Shown here: positions 6,422-8,354 of the stretch, one piece after another
Numbering within the stretch: position 1 is the first letter of the stretch
Layout of the letters: each line of letters starts with the position of its first letter
Source: Nitrospirae bacterium RBG_13_39_12
GTDB taxonomy: Bacteria; Nitrospirota; Thermodesulfovibrionia; Thermodesulfovibrionales; SM23-35
Assembly (NCBI GenBank): GCA_001805125.1
Contig: MHEF01000004.1
Span: forward strand, 2,557 to 10,910
Length of the DNA stretch: 8,354 bases
Reading direction: 5' to 3'
The notes under the pieces: model-generated
Told to the model about the DNA's origin: nothing
Seen by the model: only the letters and a program-made list of their open reading frames with translations
Database searches by the model: none
Translations under genes and position numbers: made by a program

Positions 6422-7288
6422 ATGAACCTCACAGGTAAACTTGTAATAATCTTTTTCGTCTGCCTGATTGTTGCTTTTAATATCGCTTTTGCCGGAGAAG
6501 ATATTGAAGGAAGCAAAGACAACCCGTATTTATCGAGGATGCCCAATTATCAAATCACTGATTCTGAAGAAAAAGAATTTGAAGCATTCCGGTTCTGCGA
6601 TGGCAAAGCACTAAAGACAGTTGATGGGAGATACTCCAAGGTATATTACGAAATCAATGAGAATGCCACGAAGGCAAGCGATCTTCAGATTAGCAGGAAT
6701 TACGAAAACGCAGTCAGAAACATTGGGGGGACGGTCTTATATGAGGGCAATGCCTGGGAGGCCAGTTGCGAGAACGGGAATTTTTGCGGGACAGGACGTC
6801 TGGTGACAGCAAAGATCGGAAAAGACAGCAAAGAAATCTGGGTACAGATTTCTACCTGTAATGGTGGCAATGACTACACACTGACGATGATCGAAAGAGA
6901 GGCAATGAAACAGGATGTCACTGCCGGAGACATGCTGAATGCCCTGAATACAGCGGGACATGTTACCCTTTATATAAACTTCGATACCGGAAAATCAACA
7001 ATCAAACCTGAATCCCAGCATGTTATAGACCAGATCGTTTCTCTTATGAAGGATAACCCTGATCTCAAGATCGGCGTTGAAGGGCATACTGATAATGTAG
7101 GAGACGCTAAAAAGAATAAAATCCTTTCAGAAGAGCGGGCAAAAGCAGTTGTCTCAGCTATTGTCAAACAAGGAATTGATGCGTCCCGTCTGAGCGCTGC
7201 CGGTTTCGGCCAGGACAAACCAATTGCAGACAACTCTACCGAAGAAGGAAGAGGGAAAAACAGAAGAGTTGAGTTGGTGAAGAGGTAG
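6422..7288 (+). CDS. Exported OmpA-family protein with DUF4892-like N-terminal domain
   Basis: This 288-aa protein is predicted to be periplasmic or outer-membrane associated and to bind peptidoglycan. Residues 1-24 are a Sec signal peptide ending AFA before GED. Residues ~33-165 (DNPYLSRMPNYQI, EFEAFRF, SRNYENAVRNIGGTVLYEG) resemble the DUF4892-type domain that often precedes OmpA domains. That part has four cysteines (C59, C116, C122, C146), possibly two disulfides. Residues ~180-288 are an OmpA C-terminal domain: INFDTGKSTIKPES, GHTDNVGD, LSEERA and RGKNRRVEL. D224 and R239 sit where diaminopimelate-contacting residues occur in OmpA family members. There is no beta-barrel. The ribosome binding site is weak. 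The gene lies between two copies of the nrdJ-tail/hairpin unit, which suggests it was inserted or exchanged as a block. Its exact role is unknown. Confidence 0.88.
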   Translation: MNLTGKLVIIFFVCLIVAFNIAFAGEDIEGSKDNPYLSRMPNYQITDSEEKEFEAFRFCDGKALKTVDGRYSKVYYEINENATKASDLQISRNYENAVRNIGGTVLYEGNAWEASCENGNFCGTGRLVTAKIGKDSKEIWVQISTCNGGNDYTLTMIEREAMKQDVTAGDMLNALNTAGHVTLYINFDTGKSTIKPESQHVIDQIVSLMKDNPDLKIGVEGHTDNVGDAKKNKILSEERAKAVVSAIVKQGIDASRLSAAGFGQDKPIADNSTEEGRGKNRRVELVKR

Positions 7289-7351
7289 TAATTGAGATAT
7301 GAGTTATGCAGAACCATGATTAAAATGCACAATAATATAAATATTAGTTGT

Positions 7352-7371
7352 TTTAAAATTCGGATTTTAAA
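7352..7371. terminator. AT-only inverted repeat with TCGG loop
   Basis: TTTAAAAT (7352-7359) and ATTTTAAA (7364-7371) form a perfect 8-bp stem around TCGG. The stem has no G-C pairs and only a short T run follows, so it would be weak as a terminator. It is the only hairpin seen between the OmpA-type gene and the nrdJ-tail fragment. Confidence 0.25.
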
Positions 7372-7387
7372 GGATTGTTTTAACAAA

Positions 7388-7441
7388 GTTGAAGGCGGTT
7401 GCGCCGTCTGCCACAACTGTGGATTTACGAAATGCGGATAA
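7388..7441 (+). pseudogene. Orphan fragment of the nrdJ 3' end
   Basis: Read in frame this gives VEGGCAVCHNCGFTKCG and a TAA, the C-terminal tail of NrdJ. Aligned without gaps to 6262-6312, 7391-7441 differs at 8 of 51 bases by hand count (about 84% identity). Seven of these are single third-position changes that leave the amino acid intact, or part of the one codon that differs (Leu in nrdJ, Ala here). No start, ribosome binding site or rest of nrdJ precedes it; upstream is AT-rich non-coding DNA. The similarity continues past the stop into the hairpin repeat at 7451-7490. It is therefore a relic or recombination scar, not a working gene. Confidence 0.88.
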
Positions 7442-7450
7442 GAGTAATAT

Positions 7451-7490
7451 ATATAGGCATCCCCCTCTTTCCTAAAGAGGGGATAGGGGA
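7451..7490 (+). repeat. Hairpin repeat copy B after the nrdJ-tail fragment
   Basis: This copy starts ATATAGGCAT (7451-7460), then has a 9-bp stem, CCCCTCTTT (7462-7470) with AAAGAGGGG (7474-7482), a CCT loop, and ends ATAGGGGA. It matches the copy at 6319-6388 in order and flanking words, but that copy has a longer loop. The trailing GGGGA lies 13 nt before the ATG at 7503 and may act as a poor ribosome binding site. Similar C/T-rich hairpins are dispersed in some genomes, so it may belong to a repeat family. Confidence 0.75.
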
Positions 7491-7502
7491 GATTACTAAG
7501 AA

Positions 7503-7637
7503 ATGGGAAAAAGTTTGAGCGAAATAGAAAATATTTATAAGGAAATAGCCGAGGAAGAGAAGAAGCTTTGTGAAGATTTTATGAGCATAAGTCTTGAAAC
7601 AATAATTGAGGATTATAGAAGTGTAATAGAGCTGTGA
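7503..7637 (+). CDS. 44-aa leader ORF of the HEPN/MNT module
   Basis: I do not recognise this protein. It begins MGKSLSEIENIYKEIAEEEK and ends with an acidic, probably helical segment, TIIEDYRSVIEL. It has one cysteine and no signal peptide or membrane segment. The stop TGA overlaps the GTG start of mntA by 4 nt (GTGA), a classic coupling arrangement, and mntA lacks a good ribosome binding site of its own. That supports translation of this ORF. It could be a third component of the toxin-antitoxin module, for example a helical chaperone or antitoxin extension, or a leader that ensures mntA translation. The ribosome binding site is weak, probably the GGGGA from the hairpin repeat. Confidence 0.62.
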   Translation: MGKSLSEIENIYKEIAEEEKKLCEDFMSISLETIIEDYRSVIEL

Positions 7638-8062
7638 AGGACGACAAAGACATAAAAAGAATTGTTCATTATTTCAAAAACAGGGATGAGGTATCGGCAC
7701 TTTATATTTTCGGAGGTTATGCTAAAGGCAGGAAGACAGGAGAAAGTGATATAGATGTTGGAATACTTGTGGATGAATCCAGATTGAAGAGGAGAAATTT
7801 TGAATTCTTCAAGAAAAAGTATTACGCTGCTTCACCCACATTTTCGATGCGGCCTGTGGATATTGTAATCTTAAACACCGCCCCACCCTTTCTTAAACAT
7901 CAGGTTCTGAAGACAGGAAAAATCCTTTTTGACAGGAATAGAAGATTAAGAGTTAGATTCACTGAAAGGGCAATTACAGAGTATCTGGATTTCAAACCCA
8001 TCGAAGATATTTTCCTGAAGGCTGTGGCAAAACGTTTCAAGGAGAGAACGATTGGTCGATAA
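7634..8062 (+). CDS. mntA: MntA-like nucleotidyltransferase antitoxin
   Basis: This 142-aa protein is a minimal nucleotidyltransferase (MNT) of the MntA/HepT type. Characterised family members inactivate HepT by transferring AMP from ATP to a tyrosine near its catalytic motif. The NTase signature is GGYAKGR followed by SDIDVG: G27-G28, ten residues, then D39-x-D41. A third acidic residue is D76 in VDIVIL. The usual motif is GS-x10-DxD; here the serine is glycine (G28). All three Asp are present, so activity is plausible but possibly altered. The GTG start overlaps the 44-aa ORF by 4 nt. The stop lies inside hepT (11-nt overlap), so the three ORFs form one operon. Length is normal for the family. 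Confidence 0.88.
   Translation: MKDDKDIKRIVHYFKNRDEVSALYIFGGYAKGRKTGESDIDVGILVDESRLKRRNFEFFKKKYYAASPTFSMRPVDIVILNTAPPFLKHQVLKTGKILFDRNRRLRVRFTERAITEYLDFKPIEDIFLKAVAKRFKERTIGR
8039..8044 (+). promoter_or_regulatory. Ribosome binding site fixing the hepT TTG start
   Basis: AAGGAG lies 7 nt before TTG at 8052, within the end of mntA. This strong site supports a TTG start, which gives (M)VDKSL, the usual HepT N-terminus. Confidence 0.75.
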
Positions 8063-8354
8063 ATCGCTTATTTTAAGAAAAATTGAGAAAGCTGAGTCAT
8101 ATCTTAAACAAATACGGCAGAAAAAAGACTTGGGAATTGAGGGGTTTAGAAAAGATAGGGATCTCCAGAGCATCGTCCTGTTTAATCTCATTCAGGCAAT
8201 TCAATCATGTATAGATATTGGAGCCCATATAATTAGCGATTCCGGATGGGAAACACCGGGCTCGCAGGCAGATATCTTCGAAACCCTCGTAGAGGAAAAG
8301 GTTATCACTAAGCCACTTGCAGGAAAGATGATTAAGATGACCGGGTTTAGAAAC
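8052..8354 (+). CDS. hepT: HepT-like HEPN ribonuclease toxin (DUF86), 3' end cut by window
   Basis: The first 101 codons are present. The N-terminus (M)VDKSLILRKIEKAESYLKQI, then KDRDLQSIVLFNLIQAIQS, CIDIGAHII, DIFETLVEEKVI and GKMIKMTGFRN, is typical of HepT/DUF86 HEPN proteins. Characterised members are RNases whose active site is RX4-6H. The window ends at the Arg-Asn that begins this motif, so the His and the Tyr modified by MntA cannot be checked. The start is TTG with a strong ribosome binding site, and the gene overlaps mntA by 11 nt in another frame. Tight coupling to the antitoxin is expected for a type VII toxin-antitoxin pair. No frameshift or stop is seen in the visible part. Confidence 0.9.
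   Translation, partial: MVDKSLILRKIEKAESYLKQIRQKKDLGIEGFRKDRDLQSIVLFNLIQAIQSCIDIGAHIISDSGWETPGSQADIFETLVEEKVITKPLAGKMIKMTGFRN

Noticed and set aside
6970..7416. 148-codon open frame on the - strand
   Set aside because: It is antisense to the OmpA domain and the nrdJ-tail fragment. Its sequence looks like a low-complexity shadow and has no recognisable domain.
7388..7441. A functional zinc-ribbon microprotein
   Set aside because: There is no start codon or ribosome binding site in frame close upstream, and the sequence is simply the end of nrdJ.
1..8354. CRISPR array, tRNA, rRNA, transposase or phage genes
   Set aside because: No regularly spaced direct repeats, cloverleaf-like segments, rRNA signatures or transposase/integrase motifs were seen on either strand.

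Overview
All genes lie on the + strand. The window looks like a chromosomal segment from an anaerobic or microaerophilic bacterium with Gram-negative envelope traits: a lipoprotein signal, an OmpA-type peptidoglycan-binding protein and a Tat signal. AMMECR1-Memo-radical SAM genes, an adenosylcobalamin-dependent ribonucleotide reductase, Fe-S proteins and a HEPN/MNT module together suggest a Nitrospirota- or Desulfobacterota-like organism. This is inferred from gene content only, and the phylum is not certain.

Region 1 (1-3474) is an AMMECR1-Memo-radical SAM locus. The radical SAM enzyme AmrS enters from the left edge with its N-terminus cut off. A 143-nt gap with a perfect 40-nt palindrome follows. 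Next come a 46-codon Tat-signal microprotein (1084-1224), a Memo-AMMECR1 fusion with a lipoprotein signal peptide (1217-2623) and a ferredoxin-like 4Fe-4S protein (2659-3474). The microprotein overlaps the fusion gene, and its tail resembles the usual N-terminus of AmrS.

Region 2 (3475-6312) is a nucleotide-reduction unit. An AT-rich spacer of about 430 nt ends in a sigma70-type promoter. One NrdR-like box fills the -35/-10 spacer exactly, and a second lies four helical turns downstream. The promoter drives a 55-codon cysteine-rich microprotein (3911-4078) that overlaps nrdJ (4069-6312).

Region 3 (6313-7500) holds an exported DUF4892-like/OmpA-domain protein. It lies between two copies of one sequence unit: the last 17 codons of nrdJ plus a downstream hairpin repeat. 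The second copy (7388-7490) is an orphan nrdJ tail, about 84% identical to the real one, with almost all differences synonymous.

Region 4 (7503-8354) is a HEPN/MNT toxin-antitoxin module: a 44-codon leader ORF, the MNT antitoxin mntA, and hepT, which runs off the right edge at its catalytic motif. Adjacent genes overlap by 4 and 11 nt.

The points most worth following up are the exported, microprotein-linked AMMECR1-Memo-radical SAM arrangement, the Cys-rich microprotein coupled to nrdJ under apparent NrdR control, and the duplicated nrdJ tail around the OmpA-type gene.
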